Source: Flavimobilis marinus
Lineage (GTDB): Bacteria; Actinomycetota; Actinomycetes; Actinomycetales; Cellulomonadaceae
Direction of reading: 5' to 3'
Assembly: GCF_900113055.1 (NCBI RefSeq)
Contig: NZ_FONZ01000006.1
Location: forward strand, 1,402 to 65,401
Length of the DNA: 64,000 bases
How positions within the stretch are numbered: the stretch's first letter is position 1; the number at the start of each line of letters is the position of its first letter. Positions 41,574 to 50,609 of the stretch are shown here, piece after piece. The position numbers and the translations under genes were made by a program. Under the pieces are notes generated by a model that worked only from the letters and a program-made list of their open reading frames with translations, was not told the origin of the DNA and searched no databases.

Positions 41574-42000
41574 GGGTGAGGTCGACCGGCGAGACACCGA
41601 GCTCGTCGAGCAGCGCCAGCACCCGCGCGCGGATCGCGTCGCGGATCGGCCGCACCGCCTCGATGCCCTGACCTGCCGGATCGTCCAGCTTCCAGTCCTC
41701 GTAGCGCTTGCCCGGGTAGATCGGGCAGACGTCGCCGCAGCCCATCGTGATGACGACGTCGGAGGCCTGAACGGCGTCGGGTGTGAGGACCTTGGGCTGC
41801 TCGGCGCGGATGTCGATGCCCTCCTCGAGCATCGCCTCGACGGCGGTGGGGTTGATCTGGTCGGCGGGCGCGGAGCCGGCCGAGCGGACCTCCACGGCGC
41901 CGCCCGACAGGGCGCGCAGGTAGCCCGCGGCCATCTGGGAGCGGCCGGCGTTGTGCACGCAGACGAACAGGGCGGACGGGCGGGTCGTAGTCTCGGTCAT
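41566..42000 (-). CDS. arsC: arsenate reductase, low-molecular-weight phosphatase type
   Basis: A 144-residue arsenate reductase that reduces As(V) to As(III) for export. The P-loop is CVHNAGRSQ (CX5R, Cys14 to Arg20), and the redox cysteine pair is in MGCGDVCPIYPGKRYEDW, followed by the DDPAGQ segment. All three cysteines of the thioredoxin-coupled class are present. ATG 42000 has GGAG at good spacing. It is the last gene of the minus-strand acr3 operon, 53 bases after the ArsR-ArsC fusion. Confidence 0.93.
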   Translation of the reverse strand: MTETTTRPSALFVCVHNAGRSQMAAGYLRALSGGAVEVRSAGSAPADQINPTAVEAMLEEGIDIRAEQPKVLTPDAVQASDVVITMGCGDVCPIYPGKRYEDWKLDDPAGQGIEAVRPIRDAIRARVLALLDELGVSPVDLTLT

Positions 42001-42053
42001 GGGGATCTCCTGGGGGTCGTTGGCTGAGGTCGGTCGGGTCGGGCGACGCCGGA

Positions 42054-43040
42054 TCAGGCGTCGGGCAGCTCGAGGTCGGGAAGCAGGTCCCTCAGCAGGC
42101 CGCGGATGCGCGCGTCGATGTCGGCGCGGATGGCCGCGATACCGGCCGGGGAGGCGAGGGCCGGGTCGCCGACCTGCCAGTCCTCGTAGCGCTTGCCGGG
42201 CAGCACGGGGCACACGTCCCCGCAGCCCATGGTGACGACGACGTCGGCCGCGCGGACGGCGTCGTCGGTCAACGGCTTGGGGAAGGCCTCGGTGACGGCA
42301 AGGTCGGCGAGGGCGCCCCGGACGCCGTCGTGCACGGTCGCCGCGGGAGCGGACCCGGCGGACCGCACGACGACGCGCTCGCCCGCGTAGTGCTGCAGCA
42401 GCGCTGCGGCGAGCTGCGAGCGCCCGGCGTTGGCGACGCAGAGGAACAGCACCTGGGGGCGTCCGTCGGGCTCGCGCGTGAGGTCCGTGAGCCGCTGGTG
42501 CGCGAACCGCTGCGCGAGCGGCACCAGGTGCGCGGAGACCTTCGCCGAGCGGGCGAGCGCCGTGTAGGACTCGCGGACGACGCGCTGGACGGCGTCGCGG
42601 GCGACGGCGGGGAACTCCCGCGCCAGGTCCTCGGCGACGTGGTCGAGGGTCTCGTCGACGTCGAGGAGGCCGCCGAGGACGGGGGTTCGGTGGGCGGCAT
42701 CGAGGACGGCCGGGGCGAAGGACTCGAGCAGCGTCGTCGTCGCGGCGCGATAGCCGGGCGTGATGCGGTACCAGACCCACGTGCCGCGTCGCTCGGAGGC
42801 GAGCACGCCGACGTCGCGCAGCACCTTGAGGTGGTGGGAGACCGTGGGCTGAGAGACGTCCGTGAGCGCGGCGAGGTCGCACACGCAGGCCTCCGCGGCC
42901 GGGGCGGTCGCGATGAACGACAGCATGCGCAGGCGCAGGGGGTCGGCCAGGGCCTTGAGTGCGGTGGCGACCGAGGCAGCGACGTCGGCCCCCAGGGCGT
43001 GGGACTCGACGGCCGGGGCGCAGCCCTCGACGGCGGTCAT
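42054..43040 (-). CDS. ArsR-ArsC fusion protein
   Basis: A 328-residue fusion of two activities. Residues ~20-110 are an ArsR winged helix (ALKALADPLRLRMLSFI, EACVCDLAALTDVSQPTVSHHLKVL, wing GTWVWYRITPG) with a CxC arsenite motif. Residues ~125-195 form a helical linker of the type found before arsenate reductases in Actinobacteria (LDVDETLDHVAEDLAREFP). Residues ~200-325 are a complete arsenate reductase with FLCVANAGRSQLAA and MGCGDVCPVLPGKRYEDW. It could link As(III) sensing with As(V) reduction. Its ATG overlaps the acr3 stop (ATGA). Confidence 0.9.
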   Translation of the reverse strand: MTAVEGCAPAVESHALGADVAASVATALKALADPLRLRMLSFIATAPAAEACVCDLAALTDVSQPTVSHHLKVLRDVGVLASERRGTWVWYRITPGYRAATTTLLESFAPAVLDAAHRTPVLGGLLDVDETLDHVAEDLAREFPAVARDAVQRVVRESYTALARSAKVSAHLVPLAQRFAHQRLTDLTREPDGRPQVLFLCVANAGRSQLAAALLQHYAGERVVVRSAGSAPAATVHDGVRGALADLAVTEAFPKPLTDDAVRAADVVVTMGCGDVCPVLPGKRYEDWQVGDPALASPAGIAAIRADIDARIRGLLRDLLPDLELPDA

Positions 43041-44173
43041 GACCGGACCTCCTCGAGGTCGGCGGCGACGGGCGCCGCGTACGGGTCGACCGCGAACCAG
43101 CGCCGGGCCAGCCACAGCGAGACGTAGACGAGCCCGACGAGCACGGGCACCTCGATCAGCGGCCCGACGACGCCCGCGAGCGCCTGGCCCGACGTCGCAC
43201 CGAACGTGCCGATCGCGACGGCGATCGCGAGCTCGAAGTTGTTGCCGGCGGCGGTGAAGGCGAGCGTGGTCGAGCGGGCGTACCCGAGCGCGAGCGCCTT
43301 CCCGACGACGATCCCGATGCCCCACATGACGGCGAAGTAGGCGAGCAGCGGCAGCGCGATGCGGACGACGTCGAGCGGGTTCGAGGTGACGGCGTCGCCC
43401 TGGAGCGCGAACAGCAGGACGATGGTGAACAGCAGGCCGTACAGCGCCCACGGGCTGATCACGGGGATGAAGCGCTCCTCGTACCAGGCGCGGCCCTTGG
43501 CACGCTCGCCGATCAGGCGGGACGCAAATCCGGCGATCAGCGGGATGCCGAGGAAGATCAGCACGTTGAGCGCGATCTGCCCGATCGAGACGTCGAGGCC
43601 GGCGGAGTCCAGGCCGAGCCAGCCGGGCAGGACGGCCAGGTAGAAGTAGCCCAGCAGCGAGAACGCGACGACCTGGAACACCGAGTTGATGGCGACGAGC
43701 ACGGCGGCGGCCTCGCGGTCCCCGCACGCGAGGTCGTTCCAGATCACGACCATCGCGATGCAGCGGGCGAGACCGACGATGATCAGGCCCGTGCGGTACT
43801 CGGGCAGGTCCGGCAGGAACATCCACGCGAGGGCGAACATCAGCGCCGGCCCGACGAGCCAGTTGAGCACGAGCGAGGAGGCGAGCAGCCGCTTGTCACC
43901 GGTGACGGCGGCCACCTTGTCGTAGCGAACCTTGGCGAGCACCGGGTACATCATCACGAGCAGGCCGAGGGCGATCGGGATGGAGATGCCGCCGACCTCC
44001 ATGGCCGCGAGGAGGTCGCCGACGGCGGGGACGAACCGTCCGAGGACGAGGCCGCCGACCATGGCGAGGCCGATCCACAGCGGCAGCCAGCGGTCGAGGG
44101 ACGACAGGCGCCGGGCCGCGGAGGCGACGGGCGCTGCAGGAGGCGTGGCCACCGGGGTGCGTTGCATCGACAT
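43037..44173 (-). CDS. acr3: arsenite efflux transporter Acr3
   Basis: A 378-residue arsenite pump of the Acr3 family with ten hydrophobic segments. Conserved marks are RWLPLWIGLAMVGGLVLGRF, the essential cysteine in GLARCIAMVVIWNDLACGD, and FTAAGNNFELAIAVAIGTFG. It expels As(III) made by the neighbouring ArsC proteins. It is the first gene of the operon acr3, arsR-arsC, arsC. The promoter at 44180-44208 suggests a leaderless start at ATG 44173; the second in-frame ATG is two codons downstream. Confidence 0.94.
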   Translation of the reverse strand: MSMQRTPVATPPAAPVASAARRLSSLDRWLPLWIGLAMVGGLVLGRFVPAVGDLLAAMEVGGISIPIALGLLVMMYPVLAKVRYDKVAAVTGDKRLLASSLVLNWLVGPALMFALAWMFLPDLPEYRTGLIIVGLARCIAMVVIWNDLACGDREAAAVLVAINSVFQVVAFSLLGYFYLAVLPGWLGLDSAGLDVSIGQIALNVLIFLGIPLIAGFASRLIGERAKGRAWYEERFIPVISPWALYGLLFTIVLLFALQGDAVTSNPLDVVRIALPLLAYFAVMWGIGIVVGKALALGYARSTTLAFTAAGNNFELAIAVAIGTFGATSGQALAGVVGPLIEVPVLVGLVYVSLWLARRWFAVDPYAAPVAADLEEVRS

Positions 44174-44179
44174 GCGCCT

Positions 44180-44208
44180 ATATTGACATCCCTCGATCCA
44201 GAAGCCAA
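44180..44208 (-). promoter_or_regulatory. acr3 promoter with likely ArsR site
   Basis: On the minus strand -35 TTGGCT (44203-44208) and -10 CAATAT (44180-44185) are 17 bases apart; the -10 box ends six bases before the ATG at 44173. The spacer contains ATCGAGGGATGTC, similar to the ATCGACGTT repeats before arsO and also inside the spacer, so one ArsR may control both. Confidence 0.55.
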
Positions 44209-44259
44209 GCGCCCTCGCTCGACTCCCGACGGTCGGCGCGCTCCCCCTAGCCTCCAGTT

Positions 44260-44334
44260 CCGCGACTTCGCGACTTTGGCCTCGACTTCGCGACTTTGAA
44301 GTAGCGATGTCGCGACAAACTCGCGAAGTCGCGG
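44260..44334. repeat. dispersed palindromic intergenic repeat, copy 2
   Basis: A perfect 14-bp inverted repeat (CCGCGACTTCGCGA at 44260-44273 against 44321-44334) encloses two direct copies of CGACTTCGCGACTTTG (44263-44278 and 44283-44298). Its core 44269-44293 matches 23858-23882. It lies in the otherwise gene-free stretch 44209-44505, where I see no other feature. Confidence 0.7.
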
Positions 44335-44505
44335 GGCGGAGGGCGGCCAGGGCGGTCGCCGGCGGGGGCGGAAGGCGGCGGTGAGGCAGAAGAGGAGGCG
44401 GCTGGTGGCCGGGCGCCGTGAGCCCCCCGACGTCATCTCAGTGCGCGAGACCTTCTGGCTCACCCCTTGTCGCTCGCACCCTGCGCCCCTAGTGTCCGGG
44501 TTGAC

Positions 44506-44604
44506 CCATCCAGAGCGGTTGAGAGTCCTGGCTCGATGACACCGCAGCAACCCCCCACTACGGAAGCCTCCTGAGGGTGCGGGTGCTAACGCCAGGTTCG
44601 ATGG
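44506..44604 (+). promoter_or_regulatory. SAM-I (S-box) riboswitch
   Basis: The core matches the S-box pattern: AGAGCGGTTGAGAGTCC, GGCTCGATGACACC (kink-turn), GCAGCAACC and, after two short helices, GGGTGCTAACGCC. A possible P1 is CCATC (44506-44510) with GATGG (44600-44604). No terminator hairpin follows; the 3' P1 strand runs into the GGAG ribosome binding site (44603-44606) of metF, so SAM binding would most simply block translation. The genes it precedes, metF and metE, are classic S-box targets. Confidence 0.85.
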
Positions 44605-44613
44605 AGCATCACC

Positions 44614-45660
44614 ATGGCGGCTTCCGCTTCTGCATCCCCGACCCCACCCGACCCGACGGCGCAGCGCCCGACGATCTCGTTCGAGCTCATGCCCCCGCGC
44701 AACCCCGCGGCGGCACCGAAGTTCTGGGAGACCGCGCGCCGGCTCCTCGAAGCGAAGCCCGACTTCGTGTCCGTCACCTACGGCGCGGCCGGGCAAGACC
44801 GCGCGACGTCGACCGCCGTCCTGGAGGCCCTGGTCCGCGACGTCCCGGCCCTGCCGATCGCGCACCTGACCTGCGTCGGGACCACGCGCGAGGAGATGCG
44901 CGAGGTCGTGCGCGACTTCCTCTCGCGCGGGGTGCGCAGCTTCCTTGCCCTGCGGGGCGACCCTCCGGCAGACCAGCCGTCCTGGCGTCCCACGCCCGAC
45001 GGCGTCGCGTCGTCGGTCGAGCTCGTCGCCCTCCTGCGGGAGGTCGAGGCGGAGCGCTGCGAGCAGAACGCCGCCGCCGCCCTGCGCGGAGCCGCACGGC
45101 CCCTCACCATCGCGGTCGCCGCCTTCCCCGGCGGGAATCCCGCCGCTCGCACGAGCCCCGAGCAGGAGGTGGCGCGCCTCAAGGACAAGCAGGACGCGGG
45201 CGCCAGCTTCGCGATCACCCAGCTGTTCTACGAGCCTGCGACCTACACCGGCTTCGTCGCCGCTGCCCGTGCGGCCGGCGTGACGATCCCGATCCTCGCC
45301 GGCCTCCTGCCCGCGACCGACCCCACGCGCCTGGCCCGGGTCGAGGCGCTCACTGGCGTCGCCGCCCCGCGCGACCTCGTCGCGGACCTCGAGCGGCTGA
45401 CCGACCCGGCCGAGCGCCACGCCCGCGGGGTGCGCGCGTCGGTCGAGCTCGCGTCCGCCGTGCTCGACGCCGGCGCACCCGGCCTGCACATCTACACGTT
45501 CAACCAGCACAAAGCAGCACTTGACCTGCTCGAGGGCGTCCACCTCGGCGGTGGCTCCGCGCGTCCGGCTCCGGCCGGCGTGACGGCGCCGGACCTGGCC
45601 AGGGGGCCGTGGGTCGTGCCAGCAACCACCCGACCGACCATCCAAGGAGCCCCAGCATGA
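44614..45660 (+). CDS. metF: methylenetetrahydrofolate reductase
   Basis: A 348-residue flavoenzyme making 5-methyltetrahydrofolate for methionine synthesis. Family blocks: [51 protein letters not shown] (with His/Thr at the FAD site), [31 protein letters not shown] and [15 protein letters not shown]. The start ATG 44614 lies eight bases after GGAG, which overlaps the SAM riboswitch. An Ala/Pro-rich 30-residue C-terminal tail is longer than usual. The stop overlaps metE (ATGA). Confidence 0.94.
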   Translation: MAASASASPTPPDPTAQRPTISFELMPPRNPAAAPKFWETARRLLEAKPDFVSVTYGAAGQDRATSTAVLEALVRDVPALPIAHLTCVGTTREEMREVVRDFLSRGVRSFLALRGDPPADQPSWRPTPDGVASSVELVALLREVEAERCEQNAAAALRGAARPLTIAVAAFPGGNPAARTSPEQEVARLKDKQDAGASFAITQLFYEPATYTGFVAAARAAGVTIPILAGLLPATDPTRLARVEALTGVAAPRDLVADLERLTDPAERHARGVRASVELASAVLDAGAPGLHIYTFNQHKAALDLLEGVHLGGGSARPAPAGVTAPDLARGPWVVPATTRPTIQGAPA

Positions 45661-48011
45661 CCGCCACCGGCCAGCCCAGCACCACCCCCGCGTTCCCCGC
45701 CGCCACGATCCTCGGCTACCCGCGCATCGGCCCCCGCCGCGAGCTCAAGCGCGCTGTCGAGGCGTTCTGGGCCGGCAAGACCGACGCCGCCACGCTCGAG
45801 CAGAGCGCCGCGGACCTGCGCCGGCGGACCCGCGAGCGCCTCGCCGAGCTCGGCCTGGGCCGCGACGACGCTGCGATCCCGTCCGCGCACTCGTTCTACG
45901 ACCAGGTGCTCGACGCCGCCGTGACGCTCGGCGCGATCCCCGACCGCTTCGCGGACCTCGTCGGGGCCGACGGCGAGATCGACCTCGCCGGCTACTTCAC
46001 GATCGCCCGCGGCGAGGGCCAGCGTGCGCCGCTCGAGATGACCAAGTGGTTCGACTCCAACTACCACTACCTCGTGCCGGAGATCGGCCCGGACACCCCG
46101 ATCCGGCTCGCCTCGCGCCGCGCGGTCACCGAGTTCACCGAGGCGCTGGCCGACGGCGTCCTCACGCGCCCGGTCCTCGTCGGTCCGGTGACGTTCCTGC
46201 TGCTGAGCAAGCCCGCGTCGGACGCCCCCGCGGGCTTCTCGCCGCTGGACCGCCTGGCCGAGGTCACCTCCGTGTACGCGGAGCTGCTCGCCGAGCTCGC
46301 CGCCGCCGGCGCGACCTGGGTGCAGCTCGACGAGCCGGCCCTCGTGGCCGACGGCGACGTCCCCGCCGACGTCGTGCACCGCGCGGTCACCGAGACGTAC
46401 GCGACGCTCACCGCCGACGGCGCCGCCCGCCCGGCCATCCTGCTCGCCGCTCCGTACGGCGACCTGGGCGCGGCCTGGCCGACGGTCGCCGCCACCGGCG
46501 TCGAGGCCGTCGCCATCGACCTCGTCAAGGGTTCGGCTCCCGCGGCCGGGCTCGCCGGGCTCGAGACGAAGACCCTGGTGGCTGGCGTCGTCGACGGCCA
46601 CAACATCTGGCGTGCGGACCTCGCGGGCAAGCTCGACCAGCTCGAGGCGCTCACCGGCACGGCCGGGGCACTCGCCGTCGCCACCTCGACGTCCCTGTTC
46701 CACGTCCCGCACGACGTCGCGGACGAGACCGCCCTGGACCCGCGCCTCGTGTCGTGGCTCGCCTTCGCGGACCAGAAGGTCACCGAGGTCGTCACCCTCG
46801 CGACCGGCCTGGGGTCGGGGCGCGACGCCGTCGCCGATGCCCTCGCCACAGCCACCGCGGCGCTGGCCGACCGCGCCCAGGCGCCCGGTGTGGCCGAGCC
46901 CGCCGTCCGCGAGCGCACCGCCGGCCTCACCGACCACGACTTCCACCGTGGCTCGCACGAGTCCCGCAAGGCCGCGCAGCAGCAGCGCCTCGGCCTGCCG
47001 CTCCTGCCGACGACGACGATCGGCTCGTTCCCGCAGACCAGCGACATCCGCGTGGCCCGCGCCGCGCACGCCCGCGGGGAGCTCAGCACCGAGGCCTACG
47101 AGGAGGCGATGCGCGCGGAGATCGCCCGCGTCGTCGCGCTGCAGGAGGAGATCGGGCTCGACGTCCTCGTGCACGGCGAGGCCGAGCGCAACGACATGGT
47201 GCAGTACTTCGCCGAGCTTCTCGACGGCTTCGCGGTCACGCAGCACGGCTGGGTCCAGTCCTACGGGTCGCGCTGCACGCGTCCGTCGATCCTGTGGGGC
47301 GACGTCTCCCGGCCCGAGCCGATGACCGTGCGCTGGACCACCTACGCGCAGTCGCTCACGCCCAAGCCGGTCAAGGGCATGCTCACCGGGCCGGTCACGA
47401 TCATGGCGTGGTCGTTCGTCCGCGACGACGTGCCCCTGGGCGAGACCGCCAACCAGATCGGCCTCGCGCTGCGCGACGAGCTCGCCGACCTCGAGGCCGC
47501 GGGCGTCGCCGTCATCCAGGTGGACGAGCCCGCGCTGCGCGAGCTGCTGCCCCTGCGCAAGGCGGACCAGCCGGCGTACCTGGACTGGTCGGTGAAGTCG
47601 TTCACGCTCGCGACGTCGGGCGTGCGCCCGGACACCCAGGTGCACACGCACCTGTGCTACTCGGAGTTCGGTGAGGTCATCAGCGCGATCGACGCCCTCG
47701 ACGCCGACGTCACGTCGATCGAGGCGGCACGCTCGCGCATGGAGATCCTGCCCGAGCTCACGCGCGTGGGGTTCTCCCGCGGCGTCGGCCCCGGCGTGTA
47801 CGACATCCACTCCCCGCGCGTGCCGGACACCGCGGAGATCACCGAGCTGCTCGAGCTCGCCGTCGGCTCCGTCGACCCCGACGTGCTCTGGGTGAACCCG
47901 GACTGCGGGCTCAAGACGCGCGGCTACGCCGAGACCACCCCGAGCCTGGAACACCTCGTCGCCGCGGCGCGCGAGGTCCGAGAGCGTGTCGCAGCCACGG
48001 CCGCTCTGTAA
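45657..48011 (+). CDS. metE: cobalamin-independent methionine synthase
   Basis: A 784-residue full-length MetE that transfers the methyl group of 5-methyltetrahydropteroyl-triglutamate to homocysteine. N-terminal domain: [20 protein letters not shown] and [18 protein letters not shown]-terminal barrel: [14 protein letters not shown], then zinc ligands His665 and Cys667 in HTHLCYSEF and Cys750 in [15 protein letters not shown] precedes ATG 45657, which overlaps the metF stop, so both respond to the SAM riboswitch. A hairpin follows the stop. Confidence 0.96.
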   Translation: MTATGQPSTTPAFPAATILGYPRIGPRRELKRAVEAFWAGKTDAATLEQSAADLRRRTRERLAELGLGRDDAAIPSAHSFYDQVLDAAVTLGAIPDRFADLVGADGEIDLAGYFTIARGEGQRAPLEMTKWFDSNYHYLVPEIGPDTPIRLASRRAVTEFTEALADGVLTRPVLVGPVTFLLLSKPASDAPAGFSPLDRLAEVTSVYAELLAELAAAGATWVQLDEPALVADGDVPADVVHRAVTETYATLTADGAARPAILLAAPYGDLGAAWPTVAATGVEAVAIDLVKGSAPAAGLAGLETKTLVAGVVDGHNIWRADLAGKLDQLEALTGTAGALAVATSTSLFHVPHDVADETALDPRLVSWLAFADQKVTEVVTLATGLGSGRDAVADALATATAALADRAQAPGVAEPAVRERTAGLTDHDFHRGSHESRKAAQQQRLGLPLLPTTTIGSFPQTSDIRVARAAHARGELSTEAYEEAMRAEIARVVALQEEIGLDVLVHGEAERNDMVQYFAELLDGFAVTQHGWVQSYGSRCTRPSILWGDVSRPEPMTVRWTTYAQSLTPKPVKGMLTGPVTIMAWSFVRDDVPLGETANQIGLALRDELADLEAAGVAVIQVDEPALRELLPLRKADQPAYLDWSVKSFTLATSGVRPDTQVHTHLCYSEFGEVISAIDALDADVTSIEAARSRMEILPELTRVGFSRGVGPGVYDIHSPRVPDTAEITELLELAVGSVDPDVLWVNPDCGLKTRGYAETTPSLEHLVAAAREVRERVAATAAL

Positions 48012-48017
48012 GAGGCA

Positions 48018-48054
48018 CGACGTCGGGCGGGGTCCTCAGCCTCGCCCGACGTCG
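48018..48054 (+). terminator. terminator after metE
   Basis: CGACGTCGGGCG (48018-48029) pairs perfectly with CGCCCGACGTCG (48043-48054) around a 13-base loop, starting seven bases after the metE stop. Confidence 0.75.
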
Positions 48055-48076
48055 GTGTCGCCGCCTCAGAGAGCTC

Positions 48077-48679
48077 TCAACGGGGCGGCTCGCTCCGCAA
48101 CCAGTCGAGGACGGGGGGCGCGACGACCGCGGCGAGGTAGGCATACCCCTCCGCGCCGGGGTGGTAGCCGTCCCATTCGCGGATCTGCTGCCGCCAGAGC
48201 GCGGACGCATTCGTCGCCGTGAAGGTGTCGACGAACGGCACTCGCAACCGGCCAGCCTCCTCGGCGAGGGCCGCGTTCGTCGTCATGAGGCGTTCGTTCT
48301 GTTGCGCGTCGTCGACTGCGGGAGGGCCGACCAGCAGCACGGGGACGTCGGTTGCCGCTCGGATGTCGCGGAGGGCCCCGACGGTCTGCCCGATCGACGC
48401 CCGCACCTGACCGTCGCGCTCCACGGTGTCGTTCGCGCCGAACGACACGACCAGCCGGGGATCGTCCGCCGGTGCGAGCCGCGGGGCCGTCTCAACCGGG
48501 ATCCGTCGCGCGACCTGCGGGCCGGTCTCACCTCGGACGCCGAGGTTGTACGCGGTGACAGGGAGGCCGCTCGCGAACGCCTCGGCAACGACGCGGCCGG
48601 GCCATCCGAGCGCGGTCGGGTCCCCCGTGCCAGCGACGTAGGAGTCGCCGACGAAGCACACCCGCAGATCACGCGCCAT
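48077..48679 (-). CDS. SGNH/GDSL hydrolase family protein
   Basis: A 200-residue esterase-like protein of the SGNH fold. Block I is CFVGDSYVAGTGD (nucleophile Ser), block III FGANDTVERDGQ (Asn), and block V DGYHPGAEGYAYLA (Asp and His). Cytoplasmic, no signal peptide. The substrate, an ester or acyl group, is unknown. ATG 48679 is the best start; an ATG at 48688 is also in frame. It lies between two terminators. Confidence 0.82.
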   Translation of the reverse strand: MARDLRVCFVGDSYVAGTGDPTALGWPGRVVAEAFASGLPVTAYNLGVRGETGPQVARRIPVETAPRLAPADDPRLVVSFGANDTVERDGQVRASIGQTVGALRDIRAATDVPVLLVGPPAVDDAQQNERLMTTNAALAEEAGRLRVPFVDTFTATNASALWRQQIREWDGYHPGAEGYAYLAAVVAPPVLDWLRSEPPR

Positions 48680-48729
48680 GATCCCCATCCTCACGCACCA
48701 CCAGCCGTGCCCGCACCGGACTCGCAAAG

Positions 48730-48770
48730 CACGACGGCGGGCGAGGATCTCTCCCCCGTCCGCCGTCGTG
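48730..48770 (-). terminator. terminator after RNase J gene
   Basis: CACGACGGCGG (48730-48740) pairs with CCGCCGTCGTG (48760-48770) around a 19-base loop. It lies 14 bases beyond the RNase J stop and, on the minus strand, is followed by CTTTG. Confidence 0.7.
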
Positions 48771-48784
48771 TCAGACGCGACGCG

Positions 48785-50461
48785 TCACGCGTCGATGACG
48801 ATCCCGATGACGAGCGGGGTGCGGCGGTACGCACGCGACAGGTGCGACGTCACCGCGCGGGCGATCGAGGCCTCGACCGCGGCGACGTCGGTGCTCTTCT
48901 CCCGCGCCAGCGCCCGCTCGACGGCGGGACGAGCCCGGTCGAGGGTGCCGTCGTGGTCGATGAACCCGCGGGTGAGGAACTCGAGCGGCTCCGCGAGCTG
49001 GTTGGTCTTGGGGTCGACGATCGCGAGGACCGTGACGACGCCGGCGTCGCTCAGCTGGCGGCGCTCGGATAGGGTCTCGTCGGTCGCGTGGCCCACGGCG
49101 CTGCCGTCGACGTACACGAGGTCCGCCTGCACCTGGCCGGTGATGCGCGCGCGGCCGTCGATCAGGTCGATCACGGAGCCGTCTCGGGCGATGATCACGC
49201 GGTCCGGGTCCACGCCGGTGCGCACGGCGAGCTCGCCGTTGGCCCGCAGGTGCTTGGACTCGCCGTGGATCGGCAGCACGTTGGACGGGCGCACGATGTT
49301 GTAGCAGTAGATGAGCTCGCCGGCGCTCGCGTGGCCCGAGACGTGCACCTTGGCGTTGCCCTTGTGCACGACGTTCGCGCCCAGATCGATCAGCTTGTTG
49401 ATGATCCCGTAGATCGCGTTCTCGTTGCCCGGGATCAGCGAGCTGGCGAGCAGCACCGTGTCGCCCTCGCCGACGCGCACCTGGTGGTCACCGTTCGCCA
49501 TCCGCGACAGGGCCGCGAGCGGCTCACCCTGCGAGCCCGTGCAGATGAGCGCGACCTTGGAGTCCTCCATCGTTACGAGCTTCTTGAAGTCGACCACCAG
49601 ACCACGGGGGATGTTGAGGTAGCCGAGTTCCTGCGCGATGCGCATGTTGCGGACCATCGAGCGGCCGACGAACGCAACCTTGCGCCCGTGCTCGTGCGCG
49701 GAGTCGAGCACCTGTTGGATGCGGTGCACGTGGCTCGCGAAGCTCGACACGATCACCCGACGCGGCGCGTTCTTGAACACGGAGTCGATCGCGGGCGTGA
49801 GCTCGCGCTCCGACGTCGTGAAGCCCTGGACCTCCGCGTTGGTGGAGTCGGTCATGAACAGGTCCACGCCCTCGTCGCCGAGGCGACCGAAGGCCCGCAG
49901 GTCCGTGATCCGCCCGTCGAGCGGGAACTGGTCCATCTTGAAGTCGCCGGTGTTGACGACGACGCCCGCGGCGGTGCGGATGACGACCGCCAGGCTGTCC
50001 GGGATCGAGTGGTTGACGGCGACGAACTCGAGACCGAAGGGCCCGGCGTCGCGCTTGTCGCCCTCGGCCACCTGCACGGTGACGGGCTTGATCTTGTGCT
50101 CCTGGAGCTTCGCGGTGATGAACGCGAGGGTGAGCTCGGACCCGATCAGGGGGATGTCCGCGCGCTCCTTGAGCAGGTACGGCACGCCGCCGATGTGGTC
50201 CTCGTGCCCGTGGGTCAGGACGATCGCCTCGATGTCGTCGAGCCGGTCGCGCAGGATGGTGAAGTCCGGCAGGATCACGTCGATGCCCGGCTGGTGCTCC
50301 TCGGGGAACAGCACGCCGCAGTCCACGATCAGCAGACGCCCGCCGAACTCGAACACCGTCATGTTGCGGCCGATCTCACCGAGACCGCCGAGCGGGATGA
50401 CGCGCAGCCCGTTCTTGGGCAGGGCCGGCGGCGGTCCGAGACGGGCGGGGGAAGCTGGCAT
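48785..50461 (-). CDS. rnj: ribonuclease J
   Basis: A 558-residue metallo-beta-lactamase/beta-CASP ribonuclease for mRNA decay and rRNA processing. The zinc motif HGHEDH is at residues 84-89 (LTHGHEDHIGG), with NHSIPDSLAV and VNTGDFKMDQFP completing the site. The beta-CASP part has SSFASHVHRIQQV and VSGHASAGEL; LPIHGE and a C-terminal domain follow. The 5' neighbour is often dapA in Actinobacteria, but here it is the divergent prfC. AGAGG precedes ATG 50461. Confidence 0.95.
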   Translation of the reverse strand: MPASPARLGPPPALPKNGLRVIPLGGLGEIGRNMTVFEFGGRLLIVDCGVLFPEEHQPGIDVILPDFTILRDRLDDIEAIVLTHGHEDHIGGVPYLLKERADIPLIGSELTLAFITAKLQEHKIKPVTVQVAEGDKRDAGPFGLEFVAVNHSIPDSLAVVIRTAAGVVVNTGDFKMDQFPLDGRITDLRAFGRLGDEGVDLFMTDSTNAEVQGFTTSERELTPAIDSVFKNAPRRVIVSSFASHVHRIQQVLDSAHEHGRKVAFVGRSMVRNMRIAQELGYLNIPRGLVVDFKKLVTMEDSKVALICTGSQGEPLAALSRMANGDHQVRVGEGDTVLLASSLIPGNENAIYGIINKLIDLGANVVHKGNAKVHVSGHASAGELIYCYNIVRPSNVLPIHGESKHLRANGELAVRTGVDPDRVIIARDGSVIDLIDGRARITGQVQADLVYVDGSAVGHATDETLSERRQLSDAGVVTVLAIVDPKTNQLAEPLEFLTRGFIDHDGTLDRARPAVERALAREKSTDVAAVEASIARAVTSHLSRAYRRTPLVIGIVIDA

Positions 50462-50609
50462 GTGTGTGGTGCCTCTCGGCTGGGAGATGGAAGGGGACGC
50501 ACGGCGCGCCCACCATGACCCTAACGTGATAATGCGCCCCACGGGGCCGGACCGACGCTCCAGGCGGCGCGACGACGTTAGGATGGCCGCCGGTTCAAGA
50601 AGGGTCGTC

